Source: Rhodospirillales bacterium (GTDB lineage Bacteria > Pseudomonadota > Alphaproteobacteria > Rhodospirillales > Defluviicoccaceae). Taken from it: 64,000 nt of DNA. Shown here in pieces: positions 37,621 to 46,025 of this stretch. The translations under genes and the position numbers were made by a program. How positions within the stretch are numbered: the first letter of the stretch is position 1; each line of letters begins with the position of its first letter. The DNA is taken from positions 2,605,424 to 2,669,423 of the forward strand of contig JADJQT010000001.1 of NCBI GenBank assembly GCA_016712595.1, in the 5' to 3' direction. The notes beneath the pieces were generated by a model that was not told where the DNA came from, ran no database searches, and saw only the letters and a program-made list of their open reading frames with translations.

Positions 37621-39198
37621 TCAGATCGGCAGGAGCTGCGGACGTGTCCGCCGCAGCCAGGTAACCACGATCAGCCGGGTGACCGTGACCGCGGTGAACA
37701 TCGTGGTGAGGATGCCGAACGAAAGCGTCACGGCAAAGCCGCGCACCGGCCCCGAGCCGAAAATATAGAGCAGGCAGCCGGCGATCAGGGTTGTCAGGTT
37801 GGCATCGATGATCGTCGTCATCGCCCGGGAAAAGCCGGCGTCGATCGCCGAGATCGGCGTTCGCCCGGCGCGGGCCTCCTCGCGGATATGCTCGAAGATC
37901 AGCACGTTGGAATCGACCGCCATGCCGACGGTGAGCACGATGCCGGCGATGCCCGGCAGGGTCAGGGTCGCCCCCAGCACCGACATGCAGGCGAGCAGCA
38001 AGAGGATGTTGACGGCGAGCGCGAGGTTGGCGAACAGCCCGAACAGCCCGTAGCAGAGCACCATGAAGACGACGACGGCAACAGTGCCGACGATGCTGGC
38101 GAGCTTGCCGGCGGCGATCGAATCGGCGCCGAGCCCGGGGCCGACGCTACGCTCCTCGATCACCTCGAGCGGCGCCGGCAGGGCGCCCGCGCGCAGCAGC
38201 AGCGCCAGATCCTGCGCCTCGGCCACGGTGAAGCTGCCGCTGATGATGCCCGAGCCGCCGAGGATCGGCTCGCGGATGTTGGGGGCGCTGATCACCTGAC
38301 CGTCAAGGACAATCGCCAGTTGCTTGCCGACGTTGTGGCTGGTGACGTCGCCGAAGCGCTTGCCGCCGGCGGCATCGAAGCGGAACGAGACCACCGGCGC
38401 GCCTTGCGAAAAGCTCGGCTCGGCGTCGACGAGGTTCTCGCCGCTGACCATCACCCGCTTGCGCACGACCAAGCGCGGCTCGGCGCCGGCCGGTGCTCTG
38501 CGATCGATCAGGGGCAGGACCTCCGATCCCGGCGGTGGCCGGCCGTTCATCGCCTCGGCGGGATCGGCGGTATCATCGACGAGGTGGAAGGTCATCTTCG
38601 CCGTTTTGCCGATCAGCGCCTTGATCCGCTGCGGGTCGTCCAGCCCGGGAAGCTGGACAAGAATGCGGCTGGCGCCCTGGCGCTGGATCGTCGGCTCGCG
38701 CACCCCGGTCTCGTCGATGCGCCGGCGAATGATCTCGATCGACTGATCGACGGCGGCGCTCTCGCGCTCGCGCACCGCCTTGTCGCTCAGTTCCAGGCGC
38801 AGCCGCCCGTCATCGTCCGCCGTCAGCGCCGTATCGGGATCGAGCGCGCGCAACTGCTTCGTCGCTTCCTCGACCTCGGCGGGATCGGCGATCGTCACCG
38901 CCACCGCCTGCCCGTCGACGCCGAGCTCGCGGTAGCGGATGCGTGATTCGCGCAACGTGGAGCGAATCGTATCGACGAGCGCGTCAAGCCGGTCGCGCAC
39001 CACCGCCTCGGTTTCCACCTGCAGCAGCAGGTGCGAGCCGCCCTGCAGGTCGAGACCCAAGGTGATCTGCCGAGTGGGCAGCCACGACGGCAGCGCCTCC
39101 AGCTGGTCGCGGCTGAGAAGATTGGGTGCGAACAACAGGGCCGCGAGCCCGCACACGGCGAGCACCATGACCGTCTTCCACCGTGAGAAGTGGAGCAT
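37621..39198 (-). CDS. secD: SecD protein-export membrane protein
   Basis: The 525 residues have an N-terminal helix (VMVLAVCGLAALLFAPNLL), the LGLDLQGGSHLLLQVE motif and a large periplasmic region with P1 base and head. The membrane block follows, with PGIAGIVLTVGMAVDSNVLI (key aspartate in helix 4) and IRGFAVTLSFGI-like sequence before the end. It lies between yajC and secF in one operon, 22 bases after yajC. Confidence 0.96.
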   Translation of the reverse strand: MLHFSRWKTVMVLAVCGLAALLFAPNLLSRDQLEALPSWLPTRQITLGLDLQGGSHLLLQVETEAVVRDRLDALVDTIRSTLRESRIRYRELGVDGQAVAVTIADPAEVEEATKQLRALDPDTALTADDDGRLRLELSDKAVRERESAAVDQSIEIIRRRIDETGVREPTIQRQGASRILVQLPGLDDPQRIKALIGKTAKMTFHLVDDTADPAEAMNGRPPPGSEVLPLIDRRAPAGAEPRLVVRKRVMVSGENLVDAEPSFSQGAPVVSFRFDAAGGKRFGDVTSHNVGKQLAIVLDGQVISAPNIREPILGGSGIISGSFTVAEAQDLALLLRAGALPAPLEVIEERSVGPGLGADSIAAGKLASIVGTVAVVVFMVLCYGLFGLFANLALAVNILLLLACMSVLGATLTLPGIAGIVLTVGMAVDSNVLIFEHIREEARAGRTPISAIDAGFSRAMTTIIDANLTTLIAGCLLYIFGSGPVRGFAVTLSFGILTTMFTAVTVTRLIVVTWLRRTRPQLLPI

Positions 39199-39220
39199 CG
39201 CGCGGATCGCCCTCGCCGGA

Positions 39221-39715
39221 TCAGTCGGTCTTGCCGCCGAGGATCTTGCTGAAGCGCGACGTCCGCCCAGCGGGCTTGGCGGGTGGGGCCTCGCTCGCGG
39301 GCTCGCCGCCGGACGCTTCGGACGCGCCGTCGTTGGCGGCCTTCACCGCCACGCCCTTCCCCGGCTCCTTGGCCGCGTCCTTGGCGTCGGAGCCGGTGCC
39401 GGTGCGGGTGACGATCGCCGAGATGGCTGGGCGCTGGACGCGCACGCGCACGCCCTCGGCGATTTCGACCTGCACCTCGTTATCGTCGACGACCTTGCTC
39501 ACCGTGCCGATGATGCCGCCGCCGGTGACCACCCGATCGCCGCGACGGATGCCGGCGATCATTTCGCGGTGCTGCTTCATCTTCTTCTGCTGCGGGCGGA
39601 TCAAAAGGAAATAGAACACGGCGAAGACGAGAACCAGCGGCGCGAGTTGCAACAGCGAATCGGGGGAGGTCGCCGCAGGCGCCGCGTCCTGCGCGAACGC
39701 GGTGGAAACAAACAT
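39221..39715 (-). CDS. yajC: YajC preprotein translocase subunit
   Basis: Small accessory protein of SecDF. The 164 residues carry one membrane helix (LAPLVLVFAVFYFLLIRPQ) with the diagnostic RPQQKKMKQHREMIAG. The conserved beta-rich part contains GDRVVTGGGIIGTVSKV. The C-terminal 60 residues are an Ala/Glu/Lys-rich extension that is longer than in the enterobacterial protein. First gene of the yajC-secD-secF-Mth938 unit. Confidence 0.95.
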   Translation of the reverse strand: MFVSTAFAQDAAPAATSPDSLLQLAPLVLVFAVFYFLLIRPQQKKMKQHREMIAGIRRGDRVVTGGGIIGTVSKVVDDNEVQVEIAEGVRVRVQRPAISAIVTRTGTGSDAKDAAKEPGKGVAVKAANDGASEASGGEPASEAPPAKPAGRTSRFSKILGGKTD

Positions 39716-39895
39716 CGAAGACTCCTCAACAGCCCCGGAAGGCCCGGAACGGCGCGACTATAGCCATCCCCCCCGTCGATGCAAACCGGAACGGGGGCGG
39801 ACAGCCGCGCGGCCAGTGGTTAACGTTCGCAAGGCCGGCAGATCGACCAGGGGTACGCGCTGGACCCGAGAGGGAAAGCAGTAAAGATTCAAGTC

Positions 39896-41137
39896 CTAAT
39901 TAAGCGTCCGGGCGACACGGAACCCCAAGACGTTGACCCGAAGGCCGGGATCGTTCCCGCCGCGGATCGCGGAGCGGAGGTACCTCGAACCGCTGCGCCA
40001 GGATCCGCCGCGATAGACGCGAGCGCGAGAGGAATGATTTCCTTCTCCGTCCGTCCATGCCGAGCCGTCAGCAGGGGCGCCCTGGTAACTGTCATGCCAG
40101 ACGTCCTCGACCCACTCCCAGACGTTGCCGTGCATATCGTAAACACCCCAGGCGTTAGGAGGGTAACACCCGACCTCTGTCGTCTTTCCAAGCCAGCGTT
40201 CGGCATAATTTGCCTCCTTCGGCATAATCGCATCGCCGAACGCATAACGCGTCGTCGTGCCGGCGCGGCACGCATACTCCCATTCCGCCTCCGTCGGCAG
40301 ACGATACGGCCGGCCCGTCGCCTTGGCCAGCCATTCAACGTACGCCTGCGCATCCCGCCACGAGACGTTGATCACCGGACGCCGCCCGCGGCCCCAATCC
40401 CGGTCGGATGGCCGGTAGCGTGCGCAGCCGCCCGCAGAAACGCAAGCATCCCATTGGTCAAAGGTCAACGCATACCTGCCGATCGCAAAGGGCTCGATCG
40501 TCACCGCGTGCTGCGGACCTTCGTCATCGCAACGCCCCCCCTCATACACGGACGAGCCCATCAGAAACCTCCCGCCGGGAAGCGCCACAAGCTCCGGACA
40601 CCACGGCACGTCGACGTCGCGGAAGACAGTGAAATCGGCATTAGAAGGGCGGCGAATTTGCTGATCACCCACTGACGGCGCGGTCGCGCGGCGTTTGCCC
40701 AGGAGGGCGACGACGACGCGCTCGACCTTGCTGGCAACGTCGTCGAACGCCTCATCCTGATCGAGCCACGACGTCACCGCCTTGCCGTCCTTCGGCGCGG
40801 CCTGCAATCTGCCGAGCGGCGTGCGGGTCCAGCGGCATGGACGGAGGATAACCGGAATGACGGCCGCCTCACCCCGCGCATGCCGATCGAGCGCCTTCTT
40901 CAGTTCTATGCCCCAGCAATACTCCGAGTTGATGAAGCTGGCGCTGATCAGCAGCAAGATGACGTCCGCTGAGGCTAAATTGGCGTCGATCTCCGTGGCC
41001 CAGTCGCCACCGGCGTCAATATCGCGGTCGTTCCATTCCGCTATCGAACCATCACGTCGCAGATACGACAGATGCTCGGCAAGCCTCTCGCGAAGCTCCT
41101 CGTCCTTGTGTGAATAGGAATAAAACAGTGTGATCAT
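39896..41137 (-). CDS. TIR domain fused to formylglycine-generating-enzyme-like domain
   Basis: The 413 residues carry a TIR domain at 1-150 (ITLFYSYSHKDEELRERLAE, then LLISASFINSEYCWGIEL). The glutamate in YCWGIE sits where NADase-active TIRs keep their catalytic residue. Residues 175-413 form an FGE/SUMF1-type C-type-lectin fold: GGRFLMGSSVYEG, NVSWRDAQAYVEWLA, YRLPTEAEWEYACRAGT, YDMHGNVWEWVEDVW and the final VYRGGSWRSGSRYLRSA...GFRVART. The two FGE active-site cysteines are not evident, so ligand binding is more likely than sulfatase activation. It lies between yajC and the DUF815 gene, beside a REP-like element, and looks inserted. A conflict or immune role is plausible but unproven. Confidence 0.85.
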   Translation of the reverse strand: MITLFYSYSHKDEELRERLAEHLSYLRRDGSIAEWNDRDIDAGGDWATEIDANLASADVILLLISASFINSEYCWGIELKKALDRHARGEAAVIPVILRPCRWTRTPLGRLQAAPKDGKAVTSWLDQDEAFDDVASKVERVVVALLGKRRATAPSVGDQQIRRPSNADFTVFRDVDVPWCPELVALPGGRFLMGSSVYEGGRCDDEGPQHAVTIEPFAIGRYALTFDQWDACVSAGGCARYRPSDRDWGRGRRPVINVSWRDAQAYVEWLAKATGRPYRLPTEAEWEYACRAGTTTRYAFGDAIMPKEANYAERWLGKTTEVGCYPPNAWGVYDMHGNVWEWVEDVWHDSYQGAPADGSAWTDGEGNHSSRARVYRGGSWRSGSRYLRSAIRGGNDPGLRVNVLGFRVARTLN

Positions 41138-41277
41138 CGTTCGCAGGTTTCACTCGTACCTGTGCATGGTCGGTGGGCCTCCCGATCGTGCGTCGAGATC
41201 GAGCGAATCCGGCTCTGCAGGTGCCCCCAAAATCCCGCTCGATCCTGCGGCCAGCCCACGTTCGGGTCAAGATGGCG

Positions 41278-41388
41278 TAGGGTGGGTCGAGCGAAGTGAT
41301 ACCCGCCATTCCCGGCCGAAGAGGCGGAGACGTTGCGGCCCTGGCGAGCCGCCAAAGTGGAATACGCGTGCGCGCTTTCCACCCTGCA
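41278..41388. repeat. Proteobacterial intergenic repeat with two hairpins
   Basis: The left part GTAGGGTGGGTCGAGCGAAG followed by TGATACCCGCC forms an imperfect hairpin. The right part GTGGAATACGCGTGCGCGC followed by TTTCCACCCTG forms a second. The GTAGGGTGGGT...ACCC...GTGGAA...TTCCACCCT layout is a widespread REP-like intergenic element of proteobacteria. It lies between the TIR-FGE gene and DUF815. Confidence 0.5.
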
Positions 41389-41432
41389 GCACAGGTGGTT
41401 GACGCGCGTCGGGATGCTGGTAGCGTGCGGGC

Positions 41433-42290
41433 ATGCTTGATCCGCAGGTCCTGGGGCTGCTCGAACGCCTCGTTGCGGCGGTCGAGCGGGCATGCCCGCC
41501 GCCTGCCGTCCCCGTCTCGCTTTACGCCGCCGATGCCTTCGTCTGGCACGCCGAGACCGCCGCGCTCGAGCCAGTCGATTGCGTCAGCCGCGTCGATCTC
41601 GCGCTGCTCAAGGGGATCGACCGACAGGCCACCGTGCTGCTCGATAACACCCGGCGCTTCGCCGCCGGCCTGCCGGCCAACAACGCCCTGCTGTGGGGCG
41701 CGCGCGGGACCGGCAAGAGCTCGCTGGTCAAGGCGGCGCACGCGGTGGTGCTCGCCGAGAGCCCGGGATCGCTGGCACTGATCGAGATCCACCGCGAGGA
41801 CATCGCCAGCCTGCCGCGTCTGCTCGCCCGCCTGCGCGACGGAGAGCGGCGCTGCCTTTTGTTCTGCGACGACCTGTCGTTCGACGGCGGCGATGCCGCC
41901 TACAAATCGCTGAAGGCGGTGCTTGAAGGCGGGATCGAGGGTCGCCCTTCGAACGTGCTGTTCTACGCCACCTCCAACCGCCGCCACCTGATGCCGCGCG
42001 AGATGATCGAAAACGAGCGCTCGACGGCGATCAACCCGGCGGAATCGGTCGAGGAGAAGGTCTCGTTGTCCGATCGCTTCGGACTATGGCTGGGGTTTCA
42101 CGGCCTCGATCAGGAGACCTACGTTGCCATCGTTGCCGGCTACGCCGAACGTTTCGCCCTCGATCTGCCGGCGGAGACGCTGCGCGCCGAGGCGATCGCC
42201 TGGGCGGCGGGACGCGGCGCCCGCTCCGGGCGGGTCGCCTGGCAGTACGTTCAGGACTTGGCCGGCCGCCTCGGCCGGCAGCTCGATTGA
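41433..42290 (+). CDS. DUF815 AAA-type ATPase
   Basis: The 285 residues carry a P-loop (LLWGARGTGKSSLVKA, about 87-102), a Walker B (RCLLFCDDLSF) and sensor-like FYATSNRRHLMPREM with SLSDRFGLWLGFHG. This matches the DUF815 family (COG2607), predicted ATPases often next to yajC in alphaproteobacteria. The role is not established. The gene is divergent from the yajC-secDF unit but separated from it by the TIR-FGE gene and a repeat. Confidence 0.88.
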   Translation: MLDPQVLGLLERLVAAVERACPPPAVPVSLYAADAFVWHAETAALEPVDCVSRVDLALLKGIDRQATVLLDNTRRFAAGLPANNALLWGARGTGKSSLVKAAHAVVLAESPGSLALIEIHREDIASLPRLLARLRDGERRCLLFCDDLSFDGGDAAYKSLKAVLEGGIEGRPSNVLFYATSNRRHLMPREMIENERSTAINPAESVEEKVSLSDRFGLWLGFHGLDQETYVAIVAGYAERFALDLPAETLRAEAIAWAAGRGARSGRVAWQYVQDLAGRLGRQLD

Positions 42291-42339
42291 ACCCCGCGGC
42301 GAGGCGACCGGCACCGCGAATGGACCAAACATCCGCGGC

Positions 42340-42600
42340 TCAGTCCTTCCAGAACGGCCGGCGCGTCTCCCGCCAGACATCGACCTGGTTCAAGCCGATA
42401 TCCTTGAGCGCATGCTCATCGAGCGCGGCCAGCGCGCGGCGCTGGTACCGCCGCTCTTCCCACGCCGCGAGGATATCGAACACGGCGCGGGTGTCGCGAG
42501 CGAGTTTGCGCACGCCGAGAGCGCCCCATTCGAACCAACTTGGCAACCGCGCCTGTGGCGTCAATGAAGACAATATCGCCGAACTTTGTCGCTGCATCAT
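42340..42600 (-). CDS. DUF1127 small protein
   Basis: The 86-residue protein ends with the DUF1127 (YjiS-like) domain: AAWEERRYQRRALAALDEHA, then LKDIGLNQVDVWRETRRPFW. ATG at 42600 follows GGGAG by 8 bases; another ATG lies at 42615. Some DUF1127 proteins affect RNA or phosphate metabolism, but none is assigned here. It is divergent from the MocR gene with 75 bases between them. Confidence 0.82.
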   Translation of the reverse strand: MMQRQSSAILSSLTPQARLPSWFEWGALGVRKLARDTRAVFDILAAWEERRYQRRALAALDEHALKDIGLNQVDVWRETRRPFWKD

Positions 42601-42675
42601 GACAATTGCTCCCATACAATCGCGGAAATCAGTGTCATTGACAGCAATGACAGGGTCAATATATAAATTGTCACC
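42601..42675. promoter_or_regulatory. Putative MocR operator between DUF1127 and MocR genes
   Basis: A perfect inverted repeat TGTCATTG/CAATGACA (42633-42640 and 42645-42652) has a 4-base centre. An outer pair GACAATT (42601) and AATTGTC (42666) flanks it. The TGTCA core thus recurs several times in both orientations in 75 bases. This symmetrical layout is a likely binding site for the adjacent regulator, controlling both divergent genes. Confidence 0.5.
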
Positions 42676-44247
42676 ATGACAAATTGGCTCCCCGATCTCA
42701 CTGAACGCTCCGCCCCGCTTTATCGCGGCATCGCCGACGCGCTCGCCGAGGACGTCGGCGCCGGCCGACTGCCGCCGGGCGCGCGGCTGCCGACCCACCG
42801 CGACCTTGCCTTCGCCCTCGGCGTGACCGTGGGTACGGTGAGCCGCGCCTATGCCGAGGCCGAGCGGCGCGGTCTGATCGGCGGCGAGGTCGGGCGCGGT
42901 ACCTTCGTACGCGCGCCGGCGGCGGCGTCGATGCCCGGCCCCGGCGAATGCGCACCGGAGTTGCCGGCGGCGGCAGTTCCCGCCGGCGCGATCGGCGGCC
43001 TCGCCGGGCCACCGGCGGACGGACTGGAGCGGATCGCCGAAGAGGGCTTTGGTGAACGCCTCGACCTCAGCCTTAACTACCCCTACGACGCCCCGATTGC
43101 GGCGGCGTTGCGCACCGCGGTGCAGCGGATCGACGATGCGGCGCTGCTCGCGACCATCGGCCGCTACCAGCCCTCGAACGGCATGCGCGCCCACCGCGAG
43201 GCGGGCGCCGCCTGGCTTCGCCGCCTTGGCGTCGGGGCCAGCGCCGAGAACGTGCTGATCGTGCCCGGATGCCAGGGCGGGCTGTCGACGACTTTTCAAG
43301 CGTTGTGCCGGCCGAAAGACGTCGTCCTGCACGAGGCGCTCACCTGGCCGGGCCTGCACGCGACGGCTTCGGCGCAGGGTCTGCACCCCGTCGGCGTCGA
43401 CATCGACGATGACGGCCTGATCGTCGAGGCCCTCGACGCCGCGTGCCGGACCCATCACCCCCGCCTACTCTACACCATGCCGACCTTGCACAATCCGACG
43501 GCGACGGTGATGTCTGTCGCCCGGCGGCAGGCGGTCGCCGAGGTCGCCGAGCGTCACGGCGTCATCATCCTCGAAGACGACGTCTATGGCTTTTTGCTCG
43601 ACGATCCGCCGCCGCCGATTCACCGCTTCGCCCCCAACCACGGGATCTATGTGACCAGCCTGTCCAAGTCGGTTTGCCCGGGGCTGCGCATCGGCTATCT
43701 GCTCGCCCCGGCGGCGCTCGTCCCTCGCCTCGCCCATGCGGTGCGCACCAGCATGCTGATGACGTCGTCGATCGCCGCCGAGGTGGCGAGCCAGACGATC
43801 GTCAGCGGTGCCGCGGCGGTGGCGGCCGACGCCCAGCGGGCGGAAGCGCGGGCACGCCAGAGGCTGGCGGCGGAGATTTTGGGCGGCCTGGGCTTTCGCA
43901 GCCATCCGGCGGCGTTCCACGGATGGCTGCCGCTTCCGCCCAACTGGCGCGGCGGCGATTTCGTCGCCGCCCTGCTCGATCGCGGCGTGGCGGTGAGCGC
44001 GGGGGCGACCTTCGCCGGGCCGACCTTCACCAGGCAAGCCGGGACGTCGACCTACGATCTTCGCGCCGCCGGCCAACGGCCGGCGATGGCCGATCCTGCA
44101 AGGGTTGACCATGCGATGACCAACGCCGACGCTCATGTCCGCCTTTGCCTGTGCGCCGTCGCCGATCGCCAGCGCCTGGCGAGCGCCCTGCGCGTCGTCG
44201 CCGACGTCGCCCGCAGCAGCGCCACCAACCGGATGCCGATCGTCTAG
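42676..44247 (+). CDS. MocR-type GntR/aminotransferase fusion regulator
   Basis: The 523 residues have a GntR winged helix at 1-75 (LYRGIADALAEDVGAGRLPP, then LAFALGVTVGTVSRAYAEAE) and a fold-type I aminotransferase domain from about 120. PLP-binding signs are HNPTATVMSVARR, LEDDVYGFLLDDPPPP and the lysine in YVTSLSKSVCPGLRIGYL. Members such as PdxR sense PLP or amino-acid derivatives. No biosynthetic target is adjacent, apart from the divergent DUF1127 gene. A longer linker (about 75-120) than usual is rich in Ala and Pro. Confidence 0.9.
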   Translation: MTNWLPDLTERSAPLYRGIADALAEDVGAGRLPPGARLPTHRDLAFALGVTVGTVSRAYAEAERRGLIGGEVGRGTFVRAPAAASMPGPGECAPELPAAAVPAGAIGGLAGPPADGLERIAEEGFGERLDLSLNYPYDAPIAAALRTAVQRIDDAALLATIGRYQPSNGMRAHREAGAAWLRRLGVGASAENVLIVPGCQGGLSTTFQALCRPKDVVLHEALTWPGLHATASAQGLHPVGVDIDDDGLIVEALDAACRTHHPRLLYTMPTLHNPTATVMSVARRQAVAEVAERHGVIILEDDVYGFLLDDPPPPIHRFAPNHGIYVTSLSKSVCPGLRIGYLLAPAALVPRLAHAVRTSMLMTSSIAAEVASQTIVSGAAAVAADAQRAEARARQRLAAEILGGLGFRSHPAAFHGWLPLPPNWRGGDFVAALLDRGVAVSAGATFAGPTFTRQAGTSTYDLRAAGQRPAMADPARVDHAMTNADAHVRLCLCAVADRQRLASALRVVADVARSSATNRMPIV

Positions 44248-44347
44248 GAGCGGTCAATCTCCGATTGACCGGAGGGAGGTCGTTTTGCCGTTGGCGCGTG
44301 TTCGCCTTGCAGTTGCCTCGCGACAGTGCGAGGCTTGCGGAGCCCGT

Positions 44348-45196
44348 ATGGACGCGAGGAAGGGGACCGTCCTGAACGCTCGAACCTTGATGGCGGCGAC
44401 AGTGGGGGTGATGCTGATCGTCGCCTCGCCGGCTTTGGGCCAGCGCGCCGATGAGAGCGATTCCGCCAATGACGGCGACGGCACGCTGGTTTCTGGAATC
44501 CGCCCGGAAGCGGTCGGGCAGGCGACGCTCGTCGTGCGCTCGGTGTTCGGCACGGTGGACGACAAGCGGCTGCCGGTCACCGTGCACGATGCCGTGTTCT
44601 GGCATGAGCTCATCGAAACCGCTGACGAGAGCGCGGCGCAGATGGTGTTTCTCGATGGAACAACGCTTTCCTCCGGCCCCAACTCGCGCGTCGTTATCGA
44701 CGAGTTCGTCTATGCCGGCGGCGGCGAGGCACGACGCTTCGCCGTCTCCGTCGTTCGCGGCCTCATGCGCTTCGTCACCGGGACATCACCCAGCGACATC
44801 TACGAAATTCGCACGCCGAACGCGATGATCGGCGTGCGCGGCACCGACATCGCCATCAACGTCGACGACGCCGGCAATACCGATGTCTACGTCCGTCACG
44901 GCCGGATTTCGCTGACCTCCACGTCCGGCTTCACCGTGCCGGTCCGGGCCGGCCAGGCGAGCCGGGTCACGCCGGGCGGCGGGGTTGCCCCGGAACCGCC
45001 GGCAATGCCCTCGCGCGAGTTGATCGCCGAGACGATCAAGGTCAGTGCCCTGCTCTCCATTTCCGGCGAGGGGGATCAGTCGACGGCGTTCTCCATCGGC
45101 GAGGCCGCGGCCGTGCGCGCAAATAGGGGCGAGGCAAATACGTCGCGCCTGTCGACGACGGTGAAGAGCTCGGGGGCCGACTGCAGCGGATGCTGA
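44348..45196 (+). CDS. Secreted FecR-domain protein
   Basis: The 282 residues start at ATG 44348 after GGAG. A signal peptide (TLMAATVGVMLIVASPALG) is followed by the FecR fold: AQMVFLDGTTLSSGPNSRVV, FAVSVVRGLMRFVTG, YEIRTPNAMIGVRGTDIAIN and VYVRHGRISLTS. It lacks the N-terminal cytosolic anti-sigma part of true FecR, so it is a periplasmic sensor or ligand protein. FecR proteins of this sort are often encoded beside CHASE2-domain signalling proteins, as here. An upstream in-frame start at 44135 overlaps the MocR gene and is rejected. Confidence 0.85.
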   Translation: MDARKGTVLNARTLMAATVGVMLIVASPALGQRADESDSANDGDGTLVSGIRPEAVGQATLVVRSVFGTVDDKRLPVTVHDAVFWHELIETADESAAQMVFLDGTTLSSGPNSRVVIDEFVYAGGGEARRFAVSVVRGLMRFVTGTSPSDIYEIRTPNAMIGVRGTDIAINVDDAGNTDVYVRHGRISLTSTSGFTVPVRAGQASRVTPGGGVAPEPPAMPSRELIAETIKVSALLSISGEGDQSTAFSIGEAAAVRANRGEANTSRLSTTVKSSGADCSGC

Positions 45197-45279
45197 GTGG
45201 GCTAATGCTGAGTAGACGGATGCTGAAAAATCGTCCCTGCGACGGACGAGACGTTAACTGGCCAGAGGCGGACGCCGAG

Positions 45280-45996
45280 GTGAAACGCGCGAGATTTCCC
45301 TGGCTGTGCCGGCTTGCCGTTCTGGCGGCGGCAGTGCTCACCGGCTGCACCGGGGACAAAGGGGCCGACCGGGAAGTCTCCCTTACCACCTCGCCCGCAT
45401 CACCCACGGCGGCGTTGATGGTGCCGCCCATGCCTCCTGGGGACTGGCAGTCGATCTACGAAGGCGATCAGAATCTGCTCGGCGGTGTTTCGCATCGCCG
45501 CATCCTCGTCAGCGAAAACCACGGCGTCATCGATCGGCTGGTTCTGGTCTACCGTGTCGAACTCGGCATGCGCTACGACTTCAAGCCGCGGACGAGCTGC
45601 AGCCGGCCCGAGTACTACTACGCGGTCAACTCATCCGCCGCCAATACCGGAAGCGGCGCATGCTGGCACATCCGGGAGATCAATCTCGGGCTCGGCGGAC
45701 ATCCGCACTGGATCAACGTCGTCCTCGCCCACTACGCGGCAGGCAGGGACGAATACCTGCCCGTCGTCATGGTCGGTGCCCGCTTCATCCGCTTCCACGA
45801 TGGTCAGTTGTGGCAGGTGGACTACGGATGGAACCCCGATCTGCTGCTTCCGCCGCCGGAGAACACAGTCTGGCAGCCAGCGGACTGGACGAACGAGGCG
45901 GTGGCATCCGATCCGGCAAAGCAGGTAGTCATGGAGACGCTGCGCCATTGGGCAGAGGATTGGGAGCCACAGATTGCCGAACAGTTCCCGTTCTGA
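45280..45996 (+). CDS. Putative lipoprotein of unknown function
   Basis: GTG at 45280 gives a clean lipoprotein signal: KRAR, a hydrophobic core and LTGC, with lipidation at about Cys23. The mature part has HRRILVSENHGVIDRLVLVY, YYYAVNSSAANTGSGACWHI and FHDGQLWQVDYGWNPDLLLP, without any family I recognise. An earlier ATG at 45190 overlaps the FecR stop in a 15-base tandem repeat and would place 30 odd residues before the signal. The gene follows the FecR gene and converges on the CHASE2 cyclase, so it is probably part of the same envelope-signalling group. Confidence 0.7.
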   Translation: MKRARFPWLCRLAVLAAAVLTGCTGDKGADREVSLTTSPASPTAALMVPPMPPGDWQSIYEGDQNLLGGVSHRRILVSENHGVIDRLVLVYRVELGMRYDFKPRTSCSRPEYYYAVNSSAANTGSGACWHIREINLGLGGHPHWINVVLAHYAAGRDEYLPVVMVGARFIRFHDGQLWQVDYGWNPDLLLPPPENTVWQPADWTNEAVASDPAKQVVMETLRHWAEDWEPQIAEQFPF

Positions 45997-46025
45997 TCGC
46001 TTGGCACAGGTATTTTCCGGCGCAG

